Of a stretch of DNA of 64,000 bases, positions 63,412 to 64,000 are shown piece by piece. Within the stretch, counting starts at the first letter, position 1, and the number at the start of each line of letters is the position of its first letter. The translations under genes and the position numbers were made by a program. Source of the DNA: Pseudoxanthomonas daejeonensis (GTDB lineage: Bacteria > Pseudomonadota > Gammaproteobacteria > Xanthomonadales > Xanthomonadaceae); NCBI RefSeq assembly GCF_010093205.1, contig NZ_PDWN01000002.1, forward strand, positions 248,001 to 312,000, in the 5' to 3' direction. Under the pieces are notes generated by a model. It saw nothing but the letters and a program-made list of their open reading frames with translations, was not told where the DNA came from and made no database searches.

Positions 63412-64000
63412 TCACTTGACCCCGTGCATCAGCTTCTGGATGAGCGGCGCGATCAGGAACAGCAGCAGGCCGCTGCCCATCAGGATCCAGAACCCGATGG
63501 TGTAGCCGGCGAAGGCCGATTCCACCGTCATGCCGGTCTCGCCGCTCACATGGCTGGCGAAGATGCCCGACAGGTTGTTGCCGATCGCCGTGGACAGGAA
63601 CCAGCCGCCCATGCCGAAACCGACCAGGCGCACCGGCGCGAGCTTGGTCACCATCGACAGGCCGATCGGCGACAGGCACAGCTCGCCCACCGACTGGATG
63701 ACGTAGACCATGAACAGCGTCCAGAACGGGATCTTCAGCGTCTGCGGATCGACCATGCTCGACAGGGCGACCATCAACAGCAGGAACGCGACGCCGTTGA
63801 AGATGATGCCGAAGCCGAACTTGCGCGGGATCGACGGATTGAGCGACCCGGCCGTGTTGCCCAGGTCGATCCGGGTCGCCCACAGGCCCAGCACGACGAT
63901 CAGCGCGGCGATCACGAAGAACGCCCAGCCCGGCATGACGCCCAGCCCGCTCAGGCGGTACATCGCCAGCACCGAGAACACGGTGGCGACGACGCCCACC
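63412..64000 (-). CDS. POT family peptide transporter, C-terminal part
   Basis: The last 196 residues of a proton-dependent oligopeptide transporter (POT/PTR2) whose N-terminus is beyond the right edge. Five or six membrane helices are visible, with QSVGELCLSPIGLSMVTKLAP, the loop GFGMGGWFLSTAIGN and the ending LLFLIAPLIQKLMHGVK. These are hallmarks of the DtpT group, which imports di- and tripeptides with H+. The stop lies two bases before the start of the CGEC lipoprotein. Confidence 0.9.
   Translation of the reverse strand, partial: VGVVATVFSVLAMYRLSGLGVMPGWAFFVIAALIVVLGLWATRIDLGNTAGSLNPSIPRKFGFGIIFNGVAFLLLMVALSSMVDPQTLKIPFWTLFMVYVIQSVGELCLSPIGLSMVTKLAPVRLVGFGMGGWFLSTAIGNNLSGIFASHVSGETGMTVESAFAGYTIGFWILMGSGLLLFLIAPLIQKLMHGVK

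Overview
The window is a high-GC chromosomal segment from a gammaproteobacterium, most likely of the Lysobacteraceae/Xanthomonadaceae (Lysobacter, Luteimonas or Xanthomonas relatives). The reasons are the order cystathionine beta-synthase - metB-like gene - O-antigen genes, which is the known flank of the Xanthomonas LPS locus; GTAG-headed REP repeats as in Stenotrophomonas; several promoters that place the start codon at +1; and gene content (PilU, FabA/FabB, PurC of the Xanthomonas type, HppD/HmgA). The genus cannot be fixed from sequence alone. I see no rRNA or tRNA gene, CRISPR array, insertion sequence or prophage.

Layout. 1-4.9 kb is the end of a surface-polysaccharide locus on the minus strand: Wzm and Wzt (ABC export of O-antigen) followed by a large protein, cut by the window edge, that joins a methyltransferase, a coiled coil with 42-bp tandem repeats, and a glycosyltransferase. 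4.9-7.7 kb holds transsulfuration (metB-like, cbs). 8-13 kb has a YdcH protein, a coupled pair of DUF4398/OmpA-like envelope proteins, pilU, and the last two steps of tyrosine breakdown (maiA, fah). 13.3-18.3 kb carries rhlE, queD, a phasin, bioD, a TMEM175-like channel, fRMsr and a TfoX C-terminal-domain protein. 18.4-20.7 kb is a cobalamin riboswitch with btuB. 21-31.6 kb has dinB, fabA-fabB, oligopeptidase A, a cysteine synthase/desulfhydrase-family enzyme, a membrane alpha/beta hydrolase and a tyrosine-decarboxylase-like enzyme.

31.7-43.2 kb contains glmS and glmU on the minus strand, separated by an 8-kb plus-strand module: MacA/MacB-like export genes, a SnoaL-fold secreted protein, and an NtrC-family regulator with its kinase. 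A sigma-54 promoter and a dyad upstream site lie in front of this module, so it looks like a self-contained, signal-induced export system. 43.3-51.5 kb has gtrA, a DUF2249 gene, trpG-trpE, a lipid kinase, rpe, a small J-domain protein, purC, a DUF962 protein and an SDR protein.

51.7-57.7 kb is a complete six-gene Mrp/Mnh Na+/H+ antiporter operon (A and B fused), convergent with a CaCA exchanger. The window ends with a lipoprotein, the first steps of tyrosine breakdown (hppD, hmgA) with a divergent MarR regulator, a CGEC thioredoxin-like lipoprotein and the C-terminus of a POT peptide transporter.

The strongest leads are the fused methyltransferase/coiled-coil/glycosyltransferase as a possible O-antigen terminator and ruler of variable length, the sigma-54 export module inserted between glmU and glmS, FNR-type boxes with identical promoter geometry in front of two genes, and REP hairpins whose GTAG supplies the stop codons of adjoining genes.
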